Positions 21,896 to 33,485 of a DNA stretch of 64,000 nt are shown here, in pieces. How positions within the stretch are numbered: position 1 is the first letter of the stretch; every line of letters begins with the position of its first letter. This DNA is from Larix kaempferi (Eukaryota; Streptophyta; Pinopsida; Pinales; Pinaceae). The notes beneath the pieces were generated by a model. It worked only from the letters and a program-made list of their open reading frames with translations. It searched no databases and was not told the origin of the DNA. The stretch spans positions 6,393,001-6,457,000 of the forward strand of contig BSBM01000994.1 in NCBI GenBank assembly GCA_027924585.1. The letters are read 5' to 3'. Both the position numbers and the translations under genes were made by a program.

Positions 21896-24320
21896 TTCCT
21901 TTGTACGCTACTGTTGTGTATACACAGTAGCGCGAGCGCATAAAACCTTATGAGCATCGCGTTTCGCTTGTTTTGCTCAAAATTTTAAAAATAAACCATT
22001 GAAATGCAAGTTTGGTTGATTTCTACTTACTTGGTGGAAGCAGTTTGGCGATTGGATGCTCCGTTCGATCACTGTGGAGATTTGAAATTCGTGAAATGGT
22101 GCCCAATGTTTGCCCTACAACACAAAATGAAAATTGATTTTTTAACAATAAAATTATATATAAAATTGGATTTTGATTTTTACCCATAATTTTTAATTTT
22201 CCATAGTTTCAAACACTTTCAAAAACCCTAATTAATCAATTGAAACACAAAATAAGGTATAACACTGATCCAAGTTCAATTTTCACTCAATTGTTGTCGG
22301 ATTCGTCTCCTAAGCCCAAATTTCTTAATGATAAACCTTGTCAGTTAGCTAAACATTCCAAATTCATATATCATTTAAGATTTTTGCGACATCGACTAAT
22401 ATTTTGTTGAAGACCTAGTTTTTGGCAGGACATGAAGCTACGATCCCAGAAGCTGACCCTTAAGTCATTTTAAGCTCTTGTTTGGACTATTTAAACCTAA
22501 ACAAGATTGCCGAGCAAACTTGTCCTCTTCAAGCTCGTTAAAGTATTCGAAGGCTCATCCACTCAGGTATAGAATTACCCCTTTTCCGGGCCTCAGTGGA
22601 TTAACTACGAAAAAGGTATACTTAGGTATACTCCTGTTTGCGCTAGAAGAGTTCTCCTTTCATTGTTTTATACTTTTTCGGGGGAGGAGACTAACTATAC
22701 AAAAAAGGACCTTCTGGAGTCTCTCTTTAGGGTTTTCAAACTCTCTAAATATGAAAATACCAAGCGAGCATTCACCTACTCGGGCTCGATGTGAAATCCA
22801 CGAGAGGGTAAGTAGAGGATTGTTTAAGTTTTTCAGACTCTATAAACAGGAAAACACCGGCGAGCATTAATCTGCTTGGGCTCGATACTAAAATCCACGA
22901 GCAGATATATGGAGTTATTGTTTAAGTTTTTCAGACTCCTTAAAATTGAAAACACCGACGAGCAAGAACAGATCTCGGCTCGATACTAAAATCCAGAGAT
23001 CAGTACATATAGAGTAATCTTCTATCTCTTCTTCGAACTCTTTAAATTATGAAGAAGGTACTGAGTCTTCCTCCCATGGGCTCGTTAAACTATTTACATG
23101 GGTGGACCTATTGAGTTTTCATTCTTTCTTGGACTCATTAAATCCACAAGAAGGGTATTCTTTTATCTAAAAAGAATAAGGAACGAGAAAACATATCATA
23201 TCTTCATTGTCGAAGGCAGTTTCAGTCAAGCCCTATCCTTGAACACAGCACCTACTTGAGTCTATCTTGTCGATTGGGTTTAGTTTTTGGCCTCAGGGTG
23301 AACCTTTCCTCCGAGTTATTTACTCCCCCGGTTGGTTATTCTTCCAACCATATGGAGGGTCTGTTAATGTCTCTTACATTTCAGACTTATTTACCCCATT
23401 ATGTCAGACACTGCCTAAGTCACTTTGTGTCGTGCTCACTGTTCAAGGATATACCCTGTGTCGGCCATTCTGCAGTTTACCTTGACCTCATGTGTCGGCC
23501 TTCCTAGTGTCAGTATTGTCGCATATTATTCCATATCAGCTCTTACCAGTTGAGTGTTCCTCGAGTTGGATGATGGAGGATGCCTTAAGGCCTCCCTTCC
23601 AACGGACTTCTTCCCATCGACATCAAATCATTATTCTAGGATTGAAGTTTAGAGTTTCGGTTAGTACCTTGGAGATTGCAGTCACCAGTGGCAATTTTCC
23701 TTGCTGTTGAATGATGAGAATACATCAATGTCTCTTCTTCGACATGATTCCCAAGTGTTCGACTCCAAGTCCATCTATTCACATTTGGCGAATCGTACTT
23801 GGTACCTTGGACCCCATCATCATTATCGGTGGAAGTCCTCGCGTTTGTTAACGGTATACATCAATGACCGGTAATCAGACGATGCCCTCCATGTTCGACT
23901 GTCAGCTCATCTATTCACATGGTTCGGGTTTGTACCTAGGGTTGTTGTGGGATGAAGACCTTGGGATTTTTTTATGACATTACCTCATTTTGTTATCACC
24001 CAAGTTGCGCAAGACTGAGCCTCACTTATATACGGCTCTCCATGAGACATAGATCCAGTGTGTTGTTATGGCTATGATCTCTCAGGTTGACATGGATCCA
24101 CGCTTGTATTTCAAGTGGCCATGCTTTTATATACATCTCCTTGTTATGTATCAGAGATCATGTTGTATTACATTACACATCTATACGATGTCAACAATGT
24201 AATTGCTCGCTGACCTTGATCTTTGTTGCAGGTTTCTTGTGACTTGTTCTACGGTTCTGTGCTCCTCCTCTGGCTTTGGATTGTAATGTATTTCGGCCAT
24301 CGTTTCTCTCTGACCTCACA
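21896..24320. other. E2 3' untranslated region
   Basis: No coding frame is convincing in 2.4 kb between the antisense ORF and the purine tract. The first 300 bp contain possible splice signals on the minus strand (GTAAGTA at 22030 reading left, a pyrimidine-rich TTTGTGCAG ending near 21775) that could belong to 5' exons of the antisense gene. The part 22470-23160 is made of degenerate tandem repeats. The part 23160-24320 shows nothing recognisable. Confidence 0.5.
22733..23025 (+). repeat. Tandem repeat of about 97-98 bp in E2 3' UTR
   Basis: Three units start at TTTTCA-ACTC (22733, 22830, 22928) and share CACCG-CGAGCA, GGCTCGAT-C-AAATCCA and a TTGTTTAAG end. More diverged units lie on both sides (22470-22730 and 23025-23160). 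Tandem repeats in this position are a known property of Tat/Ogre elements and a source of satellites. Confidence 0.75.
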
Positions 24321-24334
24321 CATTAGGGGGCATC
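24321..24334 (+). other. Polypurine tract of E2
   Basis: ATTAGGGGGCATC ends directly at the LTR start TGTTATAGG. It confirms that the LTR begins at 24335. The left LTR copy at 8769 has no such tract before it. Confidence 0.75.
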
Positions 24335-25389
24335 TGTTATAGGTCAAAATTGCACCTCTCCGTCCGTGATCACCTTGAGCTGTTGATCACACAAAAGGAC
24401 AACTTGGATGGAGGAGCATGTTGACCTTGGACCATATGACAACTCATCCTATTTCCTGAAAATACTGGAAAACATACAAAATATCATTTTGAGGTATGAG
24501 CGCTACTCCACTTAAATAGACTAGCGCCCATACGCGACTCCAGTGTATAATAGTAGCGCCCATATCACTATATACGCTACTCCTTCTTATCAAAGTAGCG
24601 CTCGACATTTAAAACTGAATGAGCGCTAGTTGTTAAACAATAGGGTAGCACCCTATACGCTACTCCACTGAGTAATAGTCGCGTATCTCTTAAAAGATGA
24701 TTAAAAAATATATTAATTCATCGAGGAGGATTAGTTGATGGCAGTTTCCTTAACTTCCCTAACTTCCTCCATAACTACATCTCGACCTGAACTGCTTCTT
24801 TGAACCTATAAATACCAAGAAGGTTAAAGGAGCAAGGTTACACAAAAGGATTGTTAGAAATTGGAGATTAGTGAGATTGATTAACGAAAAAAATTTGAAG
24901 AAGCTTGTATTGGAGAAGTTGTTGCAGAAGATATCCAATCCAGAAGAAAGCTAGAGCCCAGAATGTAGTTGCAGGACCCTGCTTCATTATCAGGTATATT
25001 TGTACTGCATTCTGATCTTGACAAATAAAGGTTGAAGTGTTTCCTTGTTCCAATCTGAATGTGTTATGAAATGGCATTTTAAGTTGGATTTATTTTGGTC
25101 AATGCTGAATATTAAACATAGTTTTGTTTATTTCATGCTTTATATGTTGCCCAAAATGTTTGAGGAAGGTATTGTTGTTGCAGGTTTGCTGAAGGAAAAG
25201 TAGATTTGGAAACTGGACACGGGATCGAGTCAAGGTTGGGATCAGACTCCAGTAAAAAGGTGTGTTCTCTAAATCTACAACCTATTTCTTTTGTAAATGC
25301 CTCTGTAATAACATTAATGCACTTACCTGTCACCCCAACCAAGTTGATAGTTTAGTTTCCTGACTATAGGGTAGAAATATCCGCCAACA
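24335..25389 (+). repeat. 3' LTR of E2 (1055 bp)
   Basis: TGTTATAGG to GCCAACA, preceded by the purine tract and followed by CTATG and the E1 gag start. It is nearly identical to 8769-9823. Confidence 0.92.
24807..24814 (+). promoter_or_regulatory. TATA box of E2 3' LTR
   Basis: TATAAATA in the same place as in the left LTR. Confidence 0.55.
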
Positions 25390-25394
25390 CTATG
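25390..25394. repeat. Target-site duplication of E2, right copy (CTATG)
   Basis: It follows the right LTR directly and equals 8764-8768; E1 gag resumes after it. Confidence 0.88.
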
Positions 25395-25444
25395 TTTGTA
25401 GGACATTGTTCCAGTTCATTTCTTGCTTCTGTTCTCTTATATTT

Positions 25445-25684
25445 TTAATCTTGATGGTACTTATCCAATAAAATATGATTTAATTCCTCTTGTGCTCTTA
25501 AAATCCTTTCATTTTCTTCCTTAACACTTTTTATTTCAGTTTTTAAATCCTTAATAGTATGTAATAATTCAAATGATTGATCATTAAGTTCTACATAGAT
25601 TTCTTCATTAATATTCTCATGTTCATCATTATTACATTCATTATGAAGAGATCTGTCCTCTGTTGATTCCTCCGGTATGTCCAT
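25445..25684 (-). pseudogene. E1 gag N-terminal part (original copy)
   Basis: It begins with ATG 130 bp after the PBS. The 79 codons give an acidic start and a coiled-coil-like Lys/Glu/Leu region, then a TAA; the frame goes on toward the E2 insertion at 25390. The other part of the same gag is at 7743-8763, 16.6 kb away. Confidence 0.7.
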
Positions 25685-25814
25685 ACCTGCAAATTAAATA
25701 TCAAGTTGTTCTGTACAGAAACAAATTTAAAAAAAAGTTAGTAACTAAATTTTATGTTTTCATTTTTCTGTTTTGCGTGCGTGAGCCTATTTCAGGCCTA
25801 GAGTTTGAACTCGC

Positions 25815-25826
25815 GCTCTGATACCA
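25815..25826 (-). other. Primer-binding site of E1 (initiator tRNA-Met type)
   Basis: TGGTATCAGAGC on the minus strand, two bases from the end of the 5' LTR. All twelve bases match the usual plant PBS. Confidence 0.92.
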
Positions 25827-25828
25827 CA

Positions 25829-28800
25829 TGTAACATCCTGAAAATTCATAAAAATTTAAAAATTTTCAAAGTCATTTAATGCCAATGTTGATGTGCGGAA
25901 GTAAAATAAATGTCAATCTTCTTAACTAATGAACTATTATTGATAACGCCACTTCATAATTTTGAAAACATGTTACGACAATATTTTGCTTATGTTAAAC
26001 TCTGGAATTATGTGATGTATTTCTATACACTTACGATACAGGTTTCTTTATATGTGCTGACTGTTTGCTTTCTTGTTGAAGGGGTCCTATGGGGTACCCT
26101 GAGGCTTACTTATCTATGTAGCTAAATCATTTGAAACTTGATGTTGCAGAACGCAGGTAAGAGCGGTAAATTCAAGTTATCCTACAGTAATGTTCTGCAT
26201 TCTGAAATTGTATTATGAAACTGTAGAAAAGGATTATCTTTCCTTCATCAAGTCAGGTATCCTAGTTAACTTTATGTAAACGTTGTCCTAGTTTGTTTTA
26301 ATTGAATTATAGTTTGAAGACCTACGTTTGCAATTTAATTAGAAGGACCTTCTCATGAAATCCAGTTTAATGAAAGCTGACTTTGTAATTCATAACATAG
26401 GTCTTAACAAAAACTATGTAGATGTCATTGCAATGTTCAATGTATTATCTAGGTTATGATAACTTATTCCATAATAATTGGTCAAGGAATAAGCATCATC
26501 TTATTATATATAATAACTCCTCCATTCTATTGTATAGTGATATATTCATTTATATCGTGGTTCTTTTAATATGCACAATTATTTAGTATAGTGTGACAAT
26601 ACATATATTGTTAAAAGTGTGCATAAACTATATGCAAAATACCATGCATTTCCTATAATGCGTAAACTATATGCAATGGTACAAGATATGAAACTATATG
26701 AAATGTGGCGATCATGTGAAACCTTATACATAAGTTTGATGCCTAGTTGATAGAACACAATAGGGTGTAAACTATGTGCTTACAATACTACATGATATAA
26801 TATGTTGCAACCATAACCTTCGTGCCAAATTCCAATAAGGACAAGGTATTAATGTTTTAGTGGTTATACGCTGGCAGGCATTCGCATCCAGTCTTAGCAT
26901 TAAACTCTCCTATATACTACCTTGGTGGAAATCTCGGTGGCTACTATCATGGCGAATGTCATGTGAAGACACCGTAAGAATACTGCCAACACTTTCAAGT
27001 TGTGCAAGGCTTAACCTAGATGTATACTAAGCTAGACTCCATGGTGGAAGTGGTAATTAAAGTGCTATTAAATGTAGTTGCTGCTTGTAATACGATGTGC
27101 CTTGATGGCAATATTTCCACCGTTGATCTCGTGATGCTCTCGGGTTTTGGACTAAACCCTAGCCTTCCACTATGTCTCATTGAGGTTGTTTCTTTTGCAT
27201 TCATTTTGTGTTAGTGAGTGGCTTGGTGGAGAGGCCGACTGGCCTGTGTGAGTTTAGGGTTTGATAGCAGGTCTTGGAGGCACCTCTTCCAAGATTCGAA
27301 CCCATGACTTGTTACTTAGATAACCTCCACAATGAAGTCTCAGGGCCGATCCATTTATTTGTTGTGTTACTAGTGATTGGTAATGGTTTGGTGCTCTTGT
27401 CGGTTGCATGTGCGAGCATCCAGCATTGGGGTTCTTTTGCCGAAGGTAAGTCCTAGTTTGTTTTCATGAAAATTATGTAAGTTTTAAACTTCTAGTTTTC
27501 ATTCTATTGACTTCTAAACACTCTGCTCATTTTATTGTCAGGTAACTCTCGTCACTTGTTTGCAAGGATATCAAAATGTTCAGGATGATAGCTCAGGCAT
27601 CCTGATAAGCCTCGACAATACCTCGTGGGCCTTTCATAGTACTTCGAACTATGTTCATGGCATGATACCAGTTTGTAATGGTTGTTCGAGACTTCTGTTT
27701 TGATGTTAGGGGTTTAAACACTCAGTGGTTGTAATATCTTTTGAGCCAAGTGGCAATGTGTAACGTATAGGGAGGAGAAATCCTCGACCTGTTACTTCTT
27801 GTTTTCTCATTGCAAAATTGCAAACTCGGTGATAATAAATAAGTTTGTATATTTGAAATTTGTTCTATGTATTCGTCAAACAATGGTTTTGGTTCCACTG
27901 CGTGGATATTTAAGATCCACAAGTTATTTTTAGCGCTTGGTTGTGTTGATAAGTCAATAGCTGCAGGATTTTGCATACTCTTGGTAGTCTGTGTTTTACG
28001 AACTGTCAAAAAAATGCTGATGAATGGGTTGAATCCCGTATTTGCAATAAAAGTTGTTTTTCATACTTCCAGCGTTGAAATGGTTTTCATTTTGGTTGTG
28101 TTAGTTGTTGTGCTATCGAATGTTGATATCGCATTTTATAATACTACTGTTTATTTGTAAAAAGTCTATAAGCTTTGTCTGAAAACCCTATCGAAGAGGT
28201 TTGGTAACAAAAAAAAGAGTTAATGTCTTTTGACCATGAGCTGGTTTTGAACCCTACCAATGCTAAATATTGTTTTGTGTTTCTTATAAGATGTGGTTTC
28301 GAACTCATACTTTAATGTGTACTCTACGTAGATTTGTGATATACTTAGAAGTATATGAAAACTTGTTTTGAAAAGAACTCTAAACCTCAAATGTCTGAAA
28401 ACTTGGATGAATATAATTACTGTGCTATTAAGAAAATAGATGAGATAAATGTTGAAGTTATAACTAATGTAATTTTGGTCGTTTGACCAGAGGCATTAAG
28501 CCTCTTTTGAAAAACCCTGGCTATGTACCTTATGAATTCTACCATTGATCAAATATAATTTGGTTTGCTTTGGTTACAAAACTATAGGGGTTTCTAAATG
28601 AAATCTAAATACAAAATGTATAGTTTGGACTGTATTGATTTTGTTTTGGAAAATCTATTTGAATTTCTATCTTAGTGTTGTAATGAATCTTACTTGAGGT
28701 TTGTACAGAAAACACAAACTGTTGAGCTCTTCTAAAAGAATATTAAAATGTCTGAATTGAAGAATTATTTCTATGTTTATCTATGACAGAAAACATAAGT

Positions 28801-29913
28801 TATGGAAATTACCAAGTAGCTAGGAAATTACAAGAAATATAACAGTTAAGAAAATTTAAGGAAACATAACAAAGTTAGTCTATTCAATCATTCTACTCAC
28901 TGCATATCATTTATCTATTTTAATTTTCGCTTCCCTATACTAGAGTATGATACACAACAGTACGTGGAAAAATACAGGGGAGACATTTATTCATTCATTT
29001 TATATACTTATTCATCAGTCTACAGAACCATAAACAGATTAGAAATCAAACAAATTACTTTTGCATGATGTTAACTATCAGTTTTTAACTAATGAATACT
29101 AAATTAACAATTACAGAAAATAATTTAACTACTTAGGAGCTGAAAACATGTAGAACCTGCAGCTGTAGATAGGGTGAAAAAACACCCAAAGAGGCATGTT
29201 CCTCCCAACCTTCTCCAGAAGAAGCAGCCAATATCAATTGCTCCTTTTGAACCCTTGATCCTGTTTACTAAAGCACTAAGTAGAAGATTCTATGTACAAG
29301 CAAGGCACTCAGGTTGTACTTTCAACAATCAATAGAGACTTTCAATACACCTTAAAACCTCTACCCTAAGCAGGAAATAACTCTCTGCACTCAGTAGTAA
29401 CTATGCACTTAGCAGAAGTGAAACAGACTTACAATGCAACTCAAAACATAGCTTCCCCTCATAGAATCTCTTGTGTGCATACAGCAGAACCACAAGGTAA
29501 ATTTTCTCGTCAGAAAAAGTGTGAGCCTCTGCTCAATTCGATGGCTTTATAAAGATGCCTAGGTTTTTAGTGATCAGTTTCCAAATAAATGAGCCTCAAG
29601 CTCCAGTCCCATCTTTCAGGGCACTATGACCACAATTCAAGGGAGTTGTCCCATAACAATAGCTAGTTACTGAGTTCATGATGCTGCCACTTGTCGATTT
29701 CCTTCTACCCCAGATTCCATTCCACCTAGTGGGTCAGTAAACACTCTTTCAACAGTCTCTTTGGGTGAGTGTCTCCTATTTTATTTATTTAAATAATAAT
29801 ATTGTGCAATTACAGTCATCTATGGGCAGTTGGCCAAATATAAAACTTTATAATAAAAGTTAAGATAATGTTTTCTTCAAACATAAAATGTTTCAGCAAA
29901 GGGGTATGTTACA
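25829..29913 (-). repeat. 5' LTR of E1 (copy C, 4085 bp)
   Basis: On the minus strand it runs from TGTAACATACCCC at 29913 to GGATGTTACA at 25829, next to the PBS. GCTTG follows at 29914. It lacks a 42-bp piece near 28525 that the other two copies have. The recurring small ORFs (for example at 27867-28160) are present in all three copies but show no sign of protein selection. Confidence 0.92.
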
Positions 29914-29918
29914 GCTTG
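29914..29918. repeat. Target-site duplication of E1, right copy (GCTTG)
   Basis: Identical to 167-171, directly after the 5' LTR. Confidence 0.9.
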
Positions 29919-31354
29919 GTTGTCATAGGACTGGTTCATGAAATTTTCATTATCTGGAAATGAATGAATTTAAATACTTATCTGTATTGGGAAGTTCCTC
30001 GCTACTCCACTGGTTTCCTTCTCTTCTTTACGAGCCTTGGATCACCTATGGGGTGGATGCTTGGCCAGCACACATGCTGCTCCACAACATCAAGTAGTCA
30101 ATGCCAAGACAATACACCAACTGGGTTTATCAGGCATACAACAACCCTTCACCAATACCTCCACAACATCCAAATAACCGATGCCAAGCTAGTACACCAA
30201 CTGGGTTTATCAAGCATACAACAACCCTTCACCAATACCTCCACAACATCCAAATAACCAATGCCAATCCAGTACACCGACTGGGTTTATCAGGCATACA
30301 ACAGCCCTTCACCAATACCTCCACAACATCCAAATAACCAATGCCAAGCCAGTACACTGATTGGGTTTATCATGCATACAACAACTCTTCACCAATACCT
30401 CCACAACATCCAAATAACCAATGCCAAGCCAGTACACCAATGGGGTTTATCATGCATACAACAATTCTTCATCCACACAAGGATGACACTTCTTCTCCTG
30501 TGCAAACCAGTGGTTCCCTTTAGGAACTTTTTAGGTGACTTTCTTGACTACAAGCTAGCATGGCCCCACAATACCCACAAGGATGATATCCCTTTTCTAC
30601 TACACAGCTCTATGGGCCTATCCATCCCTTGTAGTGTCCTGTAGGGTGAGTGTAGAAAGGTTATCAGTGCAAGGTTACCACTGCCCATATAGTCCTCTTG
30701 AGTACCCTTTCTTCACTTTTCCTCTTAACGTGCAACACCAAATTGCATCTATGTAAGTTGATAGCACAAGAAGGATAAGCAGGCTCATCAGTATTGCTGC
30801 TCCAAAATTGTAACCACATTTCATAACATTCACTATCAAGTATTGAAACACTAGGAATGCGTCCATTCCCTTAGGGTGTAGTCAATATTGAGAACCCTAT
30901 CATGACCCAGCCCCAGAAAGGTATGCACTCCCTTTCAGATGTGATCCATGTAGGCCCTAATCATACTCAAGCAGTCTGAAATAATATAAATAAAATAGAA
31001 CATGTTCTTCATATTAACCCCTAATAGTTAGACATGCATGTTCTTAGTTAGGGTCACAAAATACTCATTCATTTTGCATATGTATCTTTTCTTCTTTTGC
31101 GAAGAATTGGGGCTCCCTTCTTTGAGTCAATAGTGCTTCGGTTTTCCACCCCAATATTTTCACGTTCCATAACCCACACATGCCTTCTTGGCATAGTTTA
31201 ACCATCTCACTCGCATGGTTTTCCAACATACAACTCAATTGAAATGTCATCCTTAAAATATGCAATGGCATTTCACCCGAAACCCATTTCCAAATCATGG
31301 GGTCCTTCTCATGGAGTTTGTCTTCTGCAGTCCATCACACATGGTCTTCCTACA
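29919..31354. other. Intergenic stretch between E1 and E3
   Basis: Apart from the 80-bp repeats I see no gene or RNA. The overlapping ORFs at 29964-30644 come from the repeat. The right edge was joined to 44532 before E3 inserted. Confidence 0.6.
30080..30475 (+). repeat. 80-bp minisatellite, about 4.9 units
   Basis: ATGCCAAGCCAGTACACC begins units at 30101, 30181, 30261, 30341 and 30421, exactly 80 bp apart; each has GGGTTTATCAGGCATACAAC and CCTCCACAACATCCAAATAA. Units differ by a few bases. There are no unique spacers, so it is not a CRISPR-like array. Confidence 0.92.
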
Positions 31355-31359
31355 ATGTG
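31355..31359. repeat. Target-site duplication of E3, left copy (ATGTG)
   Basis: It equals 44527-44531 after the 3' LTR. Confidence 0.88.
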
Positions 31360-32910
31360 TGCTGGGCCTGGCCCAAGTGGGGCATTTTTGTGTAAGTCAG
31401 ATTTTGGAATTGCGAAGCTGAGCACAGTTCGGCTGAAGGATTTTTGACAAGTCTATTTTGGATGCTACGAAGTCATTGCTACGAGGAGACAGCGCTACGA
31501 TGTGTCCAGTCTATGGGGATCCGAAAAAGCAGAGTGTTGGAAGAAAGACAGCACAGATTCCAGTTAGACCATCGATGTTCTTTTTTTGGTAAAGATGCTC
31601 CATGACTACCAAGCAACGGGTAAGGAGCAAAGCAGAAGAAAGGGACTGGTCGCACATGCGGAAGAACCACTACCTGAACCAATCACACAAGACCATTAGA
31701 GGAAGAACGGCTCGATGAAAGCGACTTGTTGGCATGCATGCGACAGGAAGGCCAATAGCGACGCGAGGCATGCACTGAAGGAGACCACGATGAAATATTC
31801 ACTACCAGAAGCCAGCAGTCTGGTTAAGGGGAAACCGTGACAGTTTTGTAAACCTAAGGGTTTTTGCCTGTGAATTGTAAAGACATGACCTACAGGCATG
31901 ATCTATAAAGAAGACATATTTTGTATGGGAAAGGGTTGTTGAATCTCTCATTTTGTATTGTTATTTTTTTATTGACCGAATAGATCTCTATTGAGAGACA
32001 CTTTTGTAAGGCTCTACAAGTTGTGTGCGTAGAGGTCGATTGAGAAAGAAGAGAATCTACAGCTGAGTGCATAGACAAAGAACTATTGTACCCTTCCCAA
32101 AGAATAATACAACAACAGTTCTTGTGGACATAGATCCCATCCTGGGGGTGAACCATGTTAAATCCTGTGTAGTGTGATTTTCTGTGTTTTACACTTGTCT
32201 GTTTGCTTACATTAGATGCTTGAATTCTCATTTATTAGTTGTTATGTTAATTCTTTTATATGTATTCACCAAAGGAGAAAGATGGGAATAATATGTTAAG
32301 TTTACATGTATGGATGAATGATGAATGCCCAGTAGTCTAAGTCTGTGAAAGTATCAGTTTGTTGAATAATCACATATGCACGTAGAGTTGGGTTGTATAA
32401 CTCCTTGATGTGTAGCACGAGAACTGTGCAGTATTGTTTATCTCGTCTGTTTGCACCAGTCTATGGCTAAATAATCTAAGGCAGTAGATGAATGAATAAG
32501 TGTTATGTGAAGTCTTCATAATGGTTAAGTCCACAGAAGAAGTGTATAAGTCAGTTGCGTTGTCCTATTATTTGCAGCCTTACTAAACCGCGCAGTCCTT
32601 GGATGTGTTGGTTGTGCAAGTATCTTAGCTTGCAGAAGTGAGGGTCGAGACGCAGTTTATCATCGCACAGTCTTCATCCCGTAGAGTGAGCCCCGCACTA
32701 CGCTGCATAGTAGATCCTTCTGCACAACTCATCACATCACTGTGGAAACCTGATTCCGCAATACCCCCATAGCTACACCTCAGGTGAGACCTCATCCTGT
32801 TCGTAGGCTGTTGCCGAAAGGGCTGGTGAGAAGGGGTTTTGTTGGTTCCTTGAAACCACGAAGAACCTAGGTTTACATTGGAAATCTATAGAATAGTATT
32901 TAATCCAACA
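31360..32910 (+). repeat. 5' LTR of E3 (1551 bp)
   Basis: It starts TGCTGGGCCTGGCCC (TGTTGGGACTGGCCC in the 3' LTR) and ends TCCAACA. It carries 339 bp (between AAAG at 31591 and AAAG at 31930) that the 3' LTR lacks. Confidence 0.9.
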
Positions 32911-32912
32911 AA

Positions 32913-32925
32913 TGGTTATGTTGCC
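32913..32925 (+). other. Likely degenerate primer-binding site of E3
   Basis: TGGTTATGTTGCC lies two bases after the LTR. The TGG start and GTTGCC end resemble the PBS used by Athila-type elements (complementary to a tRNA-Asp or tRNA-Asn type end), with four mismatches in the middle. Assignment is tentative. Confidence 0.4.
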
Positions 32926-33485
32926 ACGCTAAGAATCTATGATGAGTTGAAGTCGTGATGTGCGACGAAGAAGAAGCTTTGCTGGGTATCGACTTTTGGC
33001 ATCCAAACAAGAAAGAAATCTGGGCTTGGTGTGACAAGATAGAGAGAGAGACTTTGCAAGAAAGGAGAATAGACACTCGCATCTCTCTGACATTCATTGG
33101 TTGAACAAATATCTATGGAAAGACGTGCACGAAGTTTTTTGGGTGTCTTTTGGAAATGAGCTACACGACTGGTTGTCGAGACTCGCAAAGCAAAGAAACT
33201 GTACACCGTGAGACATACCGACTGAGTGGACACCAGAGATTATTGAAAGGCTCAAAGCAGTAGACATCCCATTCACATGAGCAATTGACTTATGGGTTGA
33301 CAGTACACTACAGAGCTTTATGACGCAGTTTTCTATGGACATCCTAAAGTCCTACAGCACAACCGAAAGAGAGTTTTTCAAGGGATTCAGAGGTAAGTAC
33401 TTGAACAACCTCAGTTTATACATTAAAATGCTTTTGGCAGAGAAAGGTGTTTTTAGAATGTAGTGAAGTTTTTTTTAAATCTGTC
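32926..33485 (+). other. E3 leader
   Basis: No frame is convincing between the PBS and the first gag-like ATG at 33486. It would hold the packaging signals. Confidence 0.45.

Larger units (their letters stand above)
13506..25389 (+). mobile_element. E2: Tat-like Ty3/gypsy element, 5' end lost
   Basis: E2 lacks its 5' LTR junction, PBS, leader and gag start at the left; the open gag frame runs right into the junction. Order: gag, protease, RT, degenerate RNase H, integrase, separate additional RNase H, antisense ORF, 3' UTR with tandem repeats, purine tract, 3' LTR. The additional RNase H, the YLDDLPA form of the RT motif and an extra ORF before the 3' LTR are Tat-lineage traits. Two nonsense changes and one frameshift are visible in the polyprotein. 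Confidence 0.87.
172..29913 (-). mobile_element. E1: Ty3/gypsy chromovirus (Tekay/Del-like), minus strand, interrupted by E2
   Basis: E1 reads right to left: 5' LTR 25829-29913, PBS 25815-25826, gag start 25445-25684, then (after the E2 insertion) rest of gag, protease, RT, RNase H, integrase and chromodomain down to 4345, a purine tract, and the 3' LTR 172-4302. LTR termini are matching inverted ends (TGTAACA / TGTTACA) and GCTTG flanks both sides. Without the inserted DNA it would be about 13 kb. LTRs of about 4 kb, an initiator-Met PBS and a C-terminal chromodomain are typical of the Tekay/Del clade; the clade name is inference. Many stops and at least two frameshifts make it non-autonomous. 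Confidence 0.88.

Noticed and set aside
30101-30337. Overlapping ORFs with repeated phrases
   Set aside because: Products of an 80-bp repeat read in rotating frames.
30080-30475. Regular repeats that could recall a CRISPR array
   Set aside because: Units are contiguous, 80 bp, with no unique spacers, in plant DNA.
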